A stretch of 11,145 bases of DNA, from NCBI GenBank assembly GCA_030667285.1, contig DAOUWE010000009.1, forward strand, positions 1 through 11,145. The letters are read 5' to 3'. The stretch is from Candidatus Shapirobacteria bacterium. GTDB lineage: Bacteria; Patescibacteriota; Microgenomatia; UBA12405; JAUWLS01. The notes beneath the pieces were generated by a model that worked only from the letters and a program-made list of their open reading frames with translations, had not been told where the DNA came from and ran no database searches. Each line of letters starts with the position of its first letter. Positions within the stretch are counted from its first letter, which is position 1. The translations under genes and the position numbers were made by a program. Shown in pieces: positions 5,421 to 11,145 of this stretch.

Positions 5421-6176
5421 ATGTCTCAAAAAACAAAACCTCCTTCAAACAAAAAATCCCCTTTTCTAACCAATCTAAAAATCAATCCCAAAATAATGCC
5501 CAAACACATCGGCATTATCATGGATGGCAATCGCCGTTGGGCAAAAGCCAGGGGACTATCGACTACTGAGGGTCATGAAGCCGGAGCCAAAAACTTAGAA
5601 AAAATCGTTGACCATGCCAAAAATCTAGGAATTAAACACATCACTGTTTACGCTCTTTCTACTGAAAACTGGCGCAATCGAACAGTCCAAGAAGTCAAAG
5701 GAATTTTCGGTATCCTGATAAAAATCGTCAAAGAAAAAAAAGAAGAGTACAAAAATGCCGGCATCAGATTTACCGTTTTGGGTAATTTTCAAGCCTTTCC
5801 TCGAAAAGTTAAAAAAGCTATTAAAGAAATGTTGGACATCGTTCTAAAAACCGAACGTCTCAAGTTCAACGTTGCTTTAAATTACGGTGGTCGAGACGAA
5901 ATCGTAAACGCCATCAAAAATATCATTAAAGACGGCATACCGGCTCACAAGGTGAACGAAAAATTAGTTTCTGAATATCTTTACACCAGTGGCCAGCCCG
6001 ATCCTGATCTCATCATCCGCCCCGGTGGAGAATTTCGACTTTCAAACTTTCTTTTGTGGCAAATGTCTTATTCCGAGCTTTACTTCACTGACATTCTTTG
6101 GCCTGACTTCAGACCCAAAAAATTAGAAAAGGCTATTTATTGGTATCAGCAACGTCAGCGCCGTCGAGGAAAGTAA
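5421..6176 (+). CDS. uppS: Isoprenyl transferase (undecaprenyl diphosphate synthase, UppS)
   Basis: This enzyme adds cis-isoprene units from IPP to farnesyl diphosphate to make the C55 lipid carrier used for peptidoglycan and surface-glycan assembly. The product has 251 residues. The signature HIGIIMDGNRRWAKARG (29-45) contains the catalytic Asp35. GHEAGAKNLEKIVDHA, ITVYALSTENWRNR (74-87), ALNYGGRDEI and the C-terminal block IRPGGEFRLSNFLLWQMSYS plus ELYFTDILWPDF complete the family pattern. 'IRPGGE' replaces the more usual 'IRTGGE'. A 25-residue Lys/Pro/Asn-rich N-terminal extension precedes MPKHIG; Met26 could be an alternative start. The start at 5421 is preferred because of the extended -10 just upstream. 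The gene is isolated between the rRNA terminators and a convergent operon 9 nt downstream. Confidence 0.95.
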   Translation: MSQKTKPPSNKKSPFLTNLKINPKIMPKHIGIIMDGNRRWAKARGLSTTEGHEAGAKNLEKIVDHAKNLGIKHITVYALSTENWRNRTVQEVKGIFGILIKIVKEKKEEYKNAGIRFTVLGNFQAFPRKVKKAIKEMLDIVLKTERLKFNVALNYGGRDEIVNAIKNIIKDGIPAHKVNEKLVSEYLYTSGQPDPDLIIRPGGEFRLSNFLLWQMSYSELYFTDILWPDFRPKKLEKAIYWYQQRQRRRGK

Positions 6177-6185
6177 ACTAGTCTT

Positions 6186-6341
6186 TTATTCTTTCGCTCT
6201 TCTTTCAACTATTTTTTTTACCACTGCCCCTTCAGGCAGTCCGCCGGATCTCAACAATCCAAGTGCTACTAGATCGGCTTCTTTGGGCGTTCTACCCACA
6301 GCCCTTATCGATATTTCTTTTTTTGATTCTTTATTACTCAT
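6186..6341 (-). CDS. Small 51-residue protein of unknown function, coupled to the VirB2-like operon
   Basis: The ATG (6341-6339) overlaps the TGA of the upstream VirB2-like gene in a 4-nt ATGA, the classic sign of translational coupling; the stop TAA is at 6188-6186. The product starts MSNKESKKEISIRAVGRTP and continues KEADLVALGLLRSGGLPEGAVVKK, ending in a basic, charged helix. It has no signal peptide, membrane segment or Cys. The ORF fills the space up to 9 nt from the uppS stop, matching the tight packing elsewhere. I do not recognise a family. A small cytosolic helical partner of the VirB2-like proteins is possible but is inference from position only. Confidence 0.6.
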   Translation of the reverse strand: MSNKESKKEISIRAVGRTPKEADLVALGLLRSGGLPEGAVVKKIVERRAKE

Positions 6342-6670
6342 CCTAATATATTAATTCCAAATACTGTTTCCACTATTTGGGTTATAAAATAAGCAAAAAT
6401 CACAATTAAAAATCCAACAATACCTCCGGTCAATTTTCCCTGAGCCGCCTTTATTTTTCCCGGTTCTCCTCCGCTAACCATTAATTCAAACCCTCCGATT
6501 ATAAGCATCGCAAACATCGAAAGTCCTGCCGCTACAAAAATATAGGGCAGCACTTCGCTTATTATTTCTCCCAAGGTCATTCTTCCGCCGGTTCCTATTT
6601 TCCACCCTGTCACACCATCGTAATCCGGAAGTTCAACCTCCTGCCCCCAAACTTCTTTAATTATTTTCAT
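6338..6670 (-). CDS. VirB2/TrbC-like small membrane protein (type IV secretion pilin-like), copy 1
   Basis: The product has 110 residues. After a polar N-terminal 35 residues with no cleavable signal peptide there are two membrane helices (about 37-63 and 82-104). They are joined by a short loop with the motif GGFELMVSGGEPGKIKAAQG and a following KL. This two-helix plan with an 'SGG.P.K.KA.Q..L' loop is typical of the VirB2/TrbC-like pilin families common in CPR genomes (Pfam T4SS_pilin type). The same motif occurs in the upstream gene, so the two are paralogues. The ATG follows the upstream TAA directly (TAAATG), and the TGA overlaps the next ATG, so this is the middle gene of a three-gene operon. 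No VirB4, VirD4 or other secretion gene is seen here, so a secretion role is unproven. Confidence 0.75.
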   Translation of the reverse strand: MKIIKEVWGQEVELPDYDGVTGWKIGTGGRMTLGEIISEVLPYIFVAAGLSMFAMLIIGGFELMVSGGEPGKIKAAQGKLTGGIVGFLIVIFAYFITQIVETVFGINILG

Positions 6671-7210
6671 TTAATTCATCCCCGGAATCTGTAATATATC
6701 CACCATTATCAATCTCAGTATAAACAAAGAAAACAAAGCAAACAGCAAGCCGGCAACAGCCGAAGAAAGCATCTCTTGTCCGGCCTTCATCTTTGCCGGA
6801 TCTCCTCCGGAAGCCGCCATTTGTATTCCGCCCCCCACCATTAAAAGAAAAGCAATTCCCCCGATTATTCCAAATAATCTATTCAAAAGCCAAGTTACAA
6901 ATGCATCCCTGTCTATTGGTATACATCCTATAGCTGTCCTAATTTCTGTTGCTCCATCGTCACAAAAAGCCGAATCACCCTTGTTCACACACTCACAAGT
7001 GTTGGGTCGACAAGTTCTGTCTCCGGCTGTTCCTTCGCTTCTACAAACAGCTATTTCTTCCTCCTGGTCGCAATCATTTTTCTTCACTATCAGGCAAACA
7101 TCATTTTCGTCCTCCTTGCACTCACAATCCGCCCTCACCTCAGAGGGAACAACTGCTCCTAGAAATAAAAAAACGGCTAAAAAAACCGCCCCAAAAAACC
7201 ACTTTCTCAT
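6671..7210 (-). CDS. Secreted Cys-rich VirB2/TrbC-like membrane protein, copy 2
   Basis: The product has 179 residues. A strong signal peptide (1-27: MRKW, hydrophobic core, then SEVRA) is followed by a polar ectodomain (28-97) with ten Cys at 29, 31, 39, 47, 56, 67, 72, 74, 83 and 96, an even number that fits up to five disulfides. Two membrane helices follow (about 108-130 and 148-170) around the loop MAASGGDPAKMKAGQEML, which matches the loop of the downstream paralogue. It heads the operon with the next two genes. The ATG at 7210 has TATAAT 8 nt upstream and no Shine-Dalgarno sequence. The family resemblance is to VirB2/TrbC-like pilins; the Cys-rich head is an unusual addition, possibly a surface-exposed module. 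Confidence 0.75.
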   Translation of the reverse strand: MRKWFFGAVFLAVFLFLGAVVPSEVRADCECKEDENDVCLIVKKNDCDQEEEIAVCRSEGTAGDRTCRPNTCECVNKGDSAFCDDGATEIRTAIGCIPIDRDAFVTWLLNRLFGIIGGIAFLLMVGGGIQMAASGGDPAKMKAGQEMLSSAVAGLLFALFSLFILRLIMVDILQIPGMN

Positions 7211-7218
7211 TAGTTTCG

Positions 7219-7250
7219 ATTATACAACAATATACCTACTAGACTATAAT
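7219..7250. promoter_or_regulatory. Divergent promoters: VirB2-like operon (-) and SpoIID-like gene (+)
   Basis: On the minus strand TATAAT (7224-7219), preceded by TTG, lies 8 nt before the ATG at 7210. On the plus strand TATAAT (7245-7250), within AGACTATAAT, lies 9 nt before the ATG at 7260. The gap is 49 bp. Neither start has a Shine-Dalgarno sequence and no clear -35 is seen. Confidence 0.65.
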
Positions 7251-7259
7251 CAAACCAAG

Positions 7260-9017
7260 ATGAAATTCCATTTCAAAAATTTTTTGATTTCTTTTCTTTT
7301 TCTCTTCTTTTCTTTTTCTCTTCTTTTTTCCTCTCGCTTTCATGTTTTTGCAGATCCGTCACCGGAAGATTTGACAAACATGATCGCCGAAGTCGAGCAA
7401 AAAATCGCTGATCTCGAAAAAGCCATCGCTCCTCTCAAAGACGAGAAAGAAGACATCGCTCAAAAAGTAAAATACGCCCAAAATCAAATTTATTCCATCG
7501 GTCTAGAAATAGACAATCTTGAAATTCAACTACTCGATAAAGAATCTGATCTCGAAGTCCAAAAAATTCTCCTCTCTTCTCGAGTTAGGCGTTTCTACAA
7601 AAACCAGCAAAAGTTTGAACCTCTCCTTGTTCTCTTGTCCAACAATTCCACCGATCTTATCCGCCAATATTCCTGGTTCCAAGCTATCATTGAAAAAGAT
7701 CGAGGTCTCATCATCGATTTTGGCCAACAAATAAATTCTTTAGATGAAAACAAAACCCATCTGGAAATCGAAAAAGGCAAACTGGCTGTTCTCCGAAAAG
7801 AATTGGACGAACGTTCCGAATTCCTAGGCGGAGAGATAAAAAAAGCTGAAGACTACAAAGCCGAACTCAGTAAAAAACAACAGGAACTTATTGCTCAAAA
7901 AACCGCCCTCTTTTCTACTTCCGTCGGCGATGTCAGTTCCTCTCAGGATCCCGCCTCCAGAGCCGACTACAACCCCGGTTTCTCTCCCGCCTTCGCCGCT
8001 TTTTCTTTTGGCGCCCCTCACCGAAAAGGCATGAGTCAGTTTGGTGCTTTCGGCAGAGCCAAACAAGGTCAAAATCACGAAGAAATACTCAAGGCCTATT
8101 ATGGCAACATTCGTCTTGAAACCATTGATTCTCCTGGATCTATTTCCACCTCCGTCGGCTCTCTTCCCTTCGAGGACAATTATTTGATGGGTATTGCCGA
8201 AATGCCGAGTAAGTGGGGAGACGAAGGGGGAATGGAGGCCCTAAAAGCTCAGGCCATCGCCGCTCGAACCTACGCTCTTTCTTACACTAGCTGGCGCATG
8301 AGCAGTCGTTCCGCTACCGGTTCCATTTGTACCACCGAAGCCTGCCAAGTCTATTCTTCCTCCAAAGCCTCTTCTGTTCCTGATACTTGGCGTCGGGCTG
8401 TTGCTGAAACCAGAGGAAAAATCGTTGTTTCTCAAAACACCAACGAAATCATCAGCACTTGGTATGCTTCCACTTCCGGTGGATATCAATATTCATACAC
8501 CACTCTTGATCACAACACTCCCGGCCTTTGGGATACTACCTGCGGATCTCAAAACTGTTGGCCCAACGACTCCTACGAAAAAATTTCTGAATCTCCTTGG
8601 TATTACAAAGGTTGGTATAAAACCCGATCCAACCTATCTTGCAGTCGCTCTCATCCCTGGCTCACCGAATCTGAATTTTCCGATATCGTTAATGCCGCCC
8701 TGGTTTACAGTAACGACCAAGGAACCCTTCCTTATCTTTCTCAGATTGACTCCGGTGGTTGTTGGGGAGGGGTAGACCCCAACACCTGGTCAGCCGAAAA
8801 AGTCAGGGAGGAAACCAATCGTTTCGGTGGTCCGGTTACTTCCATTTCCGCTGTTGACGTTGATTATTCTACCGGAGGTTATGTTAGCCAGGTTCGTTTC
8901 CAAACCAATCGAGGAACGGTTTCTATTTCCGGTGAAAACTTCAAAGAAATCTTTACCCTCCGCGCTCCCGGCGCCATCCATCTCAAATCCATGCTCTTCA
9001 ACATTGAGAAAAAATAA
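7260..9017 (+). CDS. Secreted coiled-coil protein with a circularly permuted SpoIID/LytB domain
   Basis: The product has 585 residues. The start at 7260 is chosen because it gives a clean signal peptide (1-31: MKFHFKNFL, long Phe/Leu/Ser core, ending HVFA) just after a TATAAT; upstream codons in this frame are antisense to the pilin-like gene. Residues 35-215 are a long EnvC-like coiled coil. Residues 250-575 match SpoIID/LytB, which cleaves peptidoglycan glycan strands. YLMGIAEMPSKW (308-319, catalytic Glu equivalent Glu314), EALKAQAIAARTYAL (326-340), STSGG (404-408) and a final 'VSQVRFQTNRGTVSISGENF' block are in normal order. The block that usually ends the domain, H..GMSQ.GA with EEILKAYYGN, lies first (254-283). 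Cys pairs at 357/362, 428/433 and 461/501 may form disulfides. Its stop abuts the convergent GalU-like gene. Confidence 0.88.
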   Translation: MKFHFKNFLISFLFLFFSFSLLFSSRFHVFADPSPEDLTNMIAEVEQKIADLEKAIAPLKDEKEDIAQKVKYAQNQIYSIGLEIDNLEIQLLDKESDLEVQKILLSSRVRRFYKNQQKFEPLLVLLSNNSTDLIRQYSWFQAIIEKDRGLIIDFGQQINSLDENKTHLEIEKGKLAVLRKELDERSEFLGGEIKKAEDYKAELSKKQQELIAQKTALFSTSVGDVSSSQDPASRADYNPGFSPAFAAFSFGAPHRKGMSQFGAFGRAKQGQNHEEILKAYYGNIRLETIDSPGSISTSVGSLPFEDNYLMGIAEMPSKWGDEGGMEALKAQAIAARTYALSYTSWRMSSRSATGSICTTEACQVYSSSKASSVPDTWRRAVAETRGKIVVSQNTNEIISTWYASTSGGYQYSYTTLDHNTPGLWDTTCGSQNCWPNDSYEKISESPWYYKGWYKTRSNLSCSRSHPWLTESEFSDIVNAALVYSNDQGTLPYLSQIDSGGCWGGVDPNTWSAEKVREETNRFGGPVTSISAVDVDYSTGGYVSQVRFQTNRGTVSISGENFKEIFTLRAPGAIHLKSMLFNIEKK

Positions 9018-9908
9018 TCACTCCCACTTATCCAATTTCTCTACAAAAGACCTCAGTTCATTGCCTATCTTTTTATCTCTCAACCCCATCAGAATATTGG
9101 TCTTTAACCAATTTAAAGGATCTCCGGTCGTCATCCACAAACCTTCTTCTATTGGTTCCGCTATCACCACTCCTTTTTGAGCCAAGCTGTTGTTTGCATC
9201 TGTCAGCCACAGCTCTCCTCCTTTTCCGATTATTTGTTTATCTAGAACTTTGAATATCGCTGGGGAAATCACAAATCGTCCAAACTGAGCCACTCTCGAG
9301 GGAGCTTTCCAGGCAGGCGGTTTCTCTATAATTCCGGCCACTTGATTTTTAACCCCTCCTTCCTTTGCATATTTCACTGCTCCGTATTTCTCAATCTCTT
9401 TTTTCGGTACCCCTTGAGCTCCCAGCACCACCAAAGCTTTTTCTTTCTCAAAAATCTCTATCATTCGAGAAAGATATTTTCCCGTCTCTTTTTCAATTAC
9501 AAAATCATCTCCAAACATATAAACAAAAGGCTTATTGTCTATAAAACTCTTTGTCGCCAATATCGGACTCGCATTTCCGTAAGGCAAATTTTTTCCCTGA
9601 GGCATAAATCGCCATTTCTTCACCTTCTTTTTAATTTCTTTCCATCCCTTCATGCATTTCTCCTTCCCCCCTTTTTCGAGATATTTATCCAACTCTTTAT
9701 CTTCTTGAAAATATCGCTTGATGCTTTCTTCTCCCGGTCGATGCACTACGGCAATTTCATCTATTCCTGCCTCGACCATTTCTTCTACCAAGTATTGAAT
9801 ACAAGCCCTGTTCAATATAGGAACCAATGGTTTCGCATATGTTTTTACTGCCGGCAAAAACCTAGTCGACCATCCTCCGGCTGCGATTATTCCTTTTTTT
9901 ACTTTCAT
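9018..9908 (-). CDS. galU: GalU-like nucleotidyltransferase (UTP-glucose-1-phosphate uridylyltransferase family)
   Basis: Family members make UDP-glucose from UTP and glucose-1-phosphate for surface glycans. The product has 296 residues. The nucleotide-binding N-terminus KGIIAAGGWSTRFLPAVKT is followed by KPLVPI, and IQYLVEEMVEAGIDEI (37-52) follows the GalU pattern. PQGKNLPYGNASPILATKSF is followed by PFVYMFGDDF, the metal/substrate region. AGIIEKP, FGRFVISPAIFKVLD, GGELWLTDANN and WMTTGDPLNWLKTNI complete it. The loop AAGGWSTRFLP has one residue more than the common AAGLGTRFLP, and 'GNASP' replaces the usual 'GLGHA', so the exact sugar nucleotide is not certain. The ATG has the extended -10 TGATAGAAT 6 nt upstream. 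It is divergent from a glycosyltransferase and may supply its donor sugar. Confidence 0.82.
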   Translation of the reverse strand: MKVKKGIIAAGGWSTRFLPAVKTYAKPLVPILNRACIQYLVEEMVEAGIDEIAVVHRPGEESIKRYFQEDKELDKYLEKGGKEKCMKGWKEIKKKVKKWRFMPQGKNLPYGNASPILATKSFIDNKPFVYMFGDDFVIEKETGKYLSRMIEIFEKEKALVVLGAQGVPKKEIEKYGAVKYAKEGGVKNQVAGIIEKPPAWKAPSRVAQFGRFVISPAIFKVLDKQIIGKGGELWLTDANNSLAQKGVVIAEPIEEGLWMTTGDPLNWLKTNILMGLRDKKIGNELRSFVEKLDKWE

Positions 9909-9914
9909 CCCCGT

Positions 9915-9944
9915 ATTCTATCAACTTTTCACACCTGATAAAAT
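9915..9944. promoter_or_regulatory. Divergent extended -10 promoters: GalU-like gene (-) and glycosyltransferase (+)
   Basis: On the minus strand TGATAGAAT (9923-9915) ends 6 nt before the ATG at 9908. On the plus strand TGATAAAAT (9936-9944) ends 5 nt before the ATG at 9950. The 41-bp gap leaves room for little else. Both imply transcription starting at or next to the A of the start codon. Neither has a Shine-Dalgarno sequence. Confidence 0.7.
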
Positions 9945-9949
9945 ATCTC

Positions 9950-10813
9950 ATGTCTTCCATTTCTGTTATTGTTACCGCCGCCAACGAGGAAAAAACTATC
10001 TCCAAAGCTATTCGGTCTATTCTTTCGCAACTTAACAAAAACGACGAACTAATCGTTGTTGCTCCGGACGATCCCACTCTTGCCTCAGCCAAAAAAGTTT
10101 CCTCACGAGTAAAAACCATCCGAGACAAAGGAGAAGGAAAACCTTCTGCCTTAAATTTAGCCGTGGAACAAACAAAAAACAAAATCCTCGTTCTCACCGA
10201 TGGAGACGTCTACGTCGACAAAAAAGCTCTCAAACATCTTTTCTCTCCCTTGAAAGATAAAAAAACCGGTATTGTCTCCGGCCAACCCGTTCCTACCAAC
10301 TCCAAAAACAACCTTTATGGCTTCTGGGCCCATCTCGCTACCCAAATCGCCCACCAACAGCGCCTCCAAAGACTAAAAACTGGTCTCCCCCTCGACTGCT
10401 CCGGCTATCTTCTTGCCTTCAGAAAAAAACTTTTTACTCCTTTTTCCAAAAACACTCTTGGCGAAGACTCTCTGCTCTCTCAAAACATAAACAGTCAGGG
10501 CTATCAAACTCAATATGCTCCCCAAGCCAAGGTTTATGTCAAATACCACACTAATTTAATAGATTGTTTAAAACAAAAATTCCGTTCCGTGGGTGGAGCT
10601 ACTGTCCAAAGCCGTTCTTCTATGCGCGGACCACTTTCGGAAATAGCCCAAATTCCTTTCACCCTAAAACTAATAAAAACCCTCCCTCAATTTTTCTACT
10701 GGCTTTCTGCCTTTTTCTTTCGCTTCTGTCTTTGGATCCTAATCTTTATCAATCTCAAGCTTCGAAAACCAACTCTTAAGCTCTGGTCTCGCACCGAATC
10801 CACTAAAAATTAA
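9950..10813 (+). CDS. Family 2 (GT-A fold) glycosyltransferase, membrane-anchored
   Basis: The product has 287 residues. SISVIVTAANEEKTISKAIRS (3-23) is the GT2 nucleotide-sugar entry motif. GKPSALNLA and VLTDGDVYVD carry the DxD-type metal site (DGD). SGYLLAFRKKLF precedes LGEDSLLSQNINSQGY, whose 'ED' is the likely catalytic base region, and KQKFRSVGGA sits where GT2 enzymes have the QxxRW motif, in divergent form. A hydrophobic segment near residues 243-268 anchors it in the membrane, followed by a basic tail, so the catalytic domain should face the cytoplasm. Donor and acceptor cannot be read from sequence; the divergent GalU-like gene suggests UDP-sugar use in envelope glycan synthesis. 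Its stop overlaps that of the convergent gene. Confidence 0.9.
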   Translation: MSSISVIVTAANEEKTISKAIRSILSQLNKNDELIVVAPDDPTLASAKKVSSRVKTIRDKGEGKPSALNLAVEQTKNKILVLTDGDVYVDKKALKHLFSPLKDKKTGIVSGQPVPTNSKNNLYGFWAHLATQIAHQQRLQRLKTGLPLDCSGYLLAFRKKLFTPFSKNTLGEDSLLSQNINSQGYQTQYAPQAKVYVKYHTNLIDCLKQKFRSVGGATVQSRSSMRGPLSEIAQIPFTLKLIKTLPQFFYWLSAFFFRFCLWILIFINLKLRKPTLKLWSRTESTKN

Positions 10814-11145
10814 TTTTCCCAAAACACCTTAATTCTCAATCCACTCCCATCCACCCTGTATCCCGTGTCTGACCTTCCCTGTACCGCATACTCATTTTTC
10901 CCATTCCATATCGTTAACTGTCCCGATTCTTTCCACTCCCAACTACCCTTATCCGTACTTATCTCCGATCCGTCCACTGCTCGATTATTGGTTTTATCCC
11001 AAAGCCTAATCCTCCCTGTTCCGTTTCCATTCAAAACCTTTACGTTCCCTTCAAAATATGCCTTTTTGTATCCTGGATAATTAGCCTTATCAAACACAAA
11101 CCCAGATCCTAACATCTCCGTCCACTCTGTTCCCGTCACTCCATC
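10810..11145 (-). CDS. C-terminal part of an unknown, probably beta-rich protein (5' end outside window)
   Basis: The frame is open through the right edge, where the last two codons read Asp-Gly, and stops with TAA at 10812-10810. About 111 residues are visible. They are rich in Gly, Asn, Trp, Tyr and Thr and alternate hydrophobic and polar residues (for example YFEGNVKVLNGNGTGRIRLW, then GSWEWKESGQLTIW and YRVDGSGLRIKVFWEN), which fits a beta-sandwich like those in bacterial surface or secreted proteins. A GTG at 11139 is an internal Val rather than a needed start because the frame continues upstream. No Cys and no membrane segment are visible. I do not recognise a family. It is convergent with the glycosyltransferase and shares the TTAA of the stop codons. 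Confidence 0.65.
   Translation of the reverse strand, partial: DGVTGTEWTEMLGSGFVFDKANYPGYKKAYFEGNVKVLNGNGTGRIRLWDKTNNRAVDGSEISTDKGSWEWKESGQLTIWNGKNEYAVQGRSDTGYRVDGSGLRIKVFWEN

Noticed and set aside
6981..7259. Upstream extension of the SpoIID-like frame to an ATG at 6981
   Set aside because: It is antisense to the Cys-rich VirB2-like gene and would bury the signal peptide; the TATAAT at 7245-7250 points to the start at 7260.
1..11145. CRISPR arrays, insertion sequences or tRNA genes
   Set aside because: No regularly spaced repeats, transposase-like frames, terminal inverted repeats or tRNA cloverleaves were found; the only mobile element is the group I intron with its endonuclease.

Overview
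The window looks like a compact, AT-rich genome of the Patescibacteria/Candidate Phyla Radiation, most likely near the Microgenomates. This is inferred from a divergent 16S rRNA with substitutions at several 'universal' primer sites, an intron inside that 16S, CPR-style VirB2/TrbC-like small membrane proteins, and very tight gene packing. No search could be run, so the lineage is an inference.

Left end (1-1650): the C-terminal end of a Gly/Pro/Arg-rich DUF5320-type protein, a strong hairpin, a DUF134 (UPF0251) helix-turn-helix protein, and on the minus strand a YibE/F-family membrane protein whose stop codon abuts that of DUF134. Next (1691-2764) is recF, split by one in-frame TAG into an N-terminal Walker A part and a C-terminal signature/Walker B part.

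Centre (2761-5370): a single-gene 16S rRNA transcription unit. A promoter overlaps the recF stop codon. A hairpin-rich leader follows, then the 16S, a long processing stem that brackets it, and two tandem terminators. No 23S, 5S or tRNA follows. The 16S is interrupted after the base equivalent to E. coli U1498 by a 734-nt group I intron whose P1, P2, P3, P5, P6a, P7, P8, P9 and P10 can all be drawn. Its P8 loop carries a LAGLIDADG endonuclease gene that starts inside P5 and stops inside P7.

Right (5421-11145): uppS (undecaprenyl diphosphate synthase); a minus-strand operon of two VirB2-like proteins and a 51-residue unknown protein; a secreted coiled-coil protein with a SpoIID/LytB domain whose conserved motifs are in circularly permuted order; a GalU-like nucleotidyltransferase; a family 2 glycosyltransferase; and the end of an unknown protein. 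UppS, the SpoIID-like protein, the GalU-like enzyme and the glycosyltransferase all point to cell-envelope synthesis and remodelling.

Two global habits stand out. Divergent genes share 40-50 bp gaps whose outward-facing -10 boxes lie only 6-10 nt from most start codons, implying leaderless mRNAs. Convergent genes meet with abutting or overlapping stop codons.
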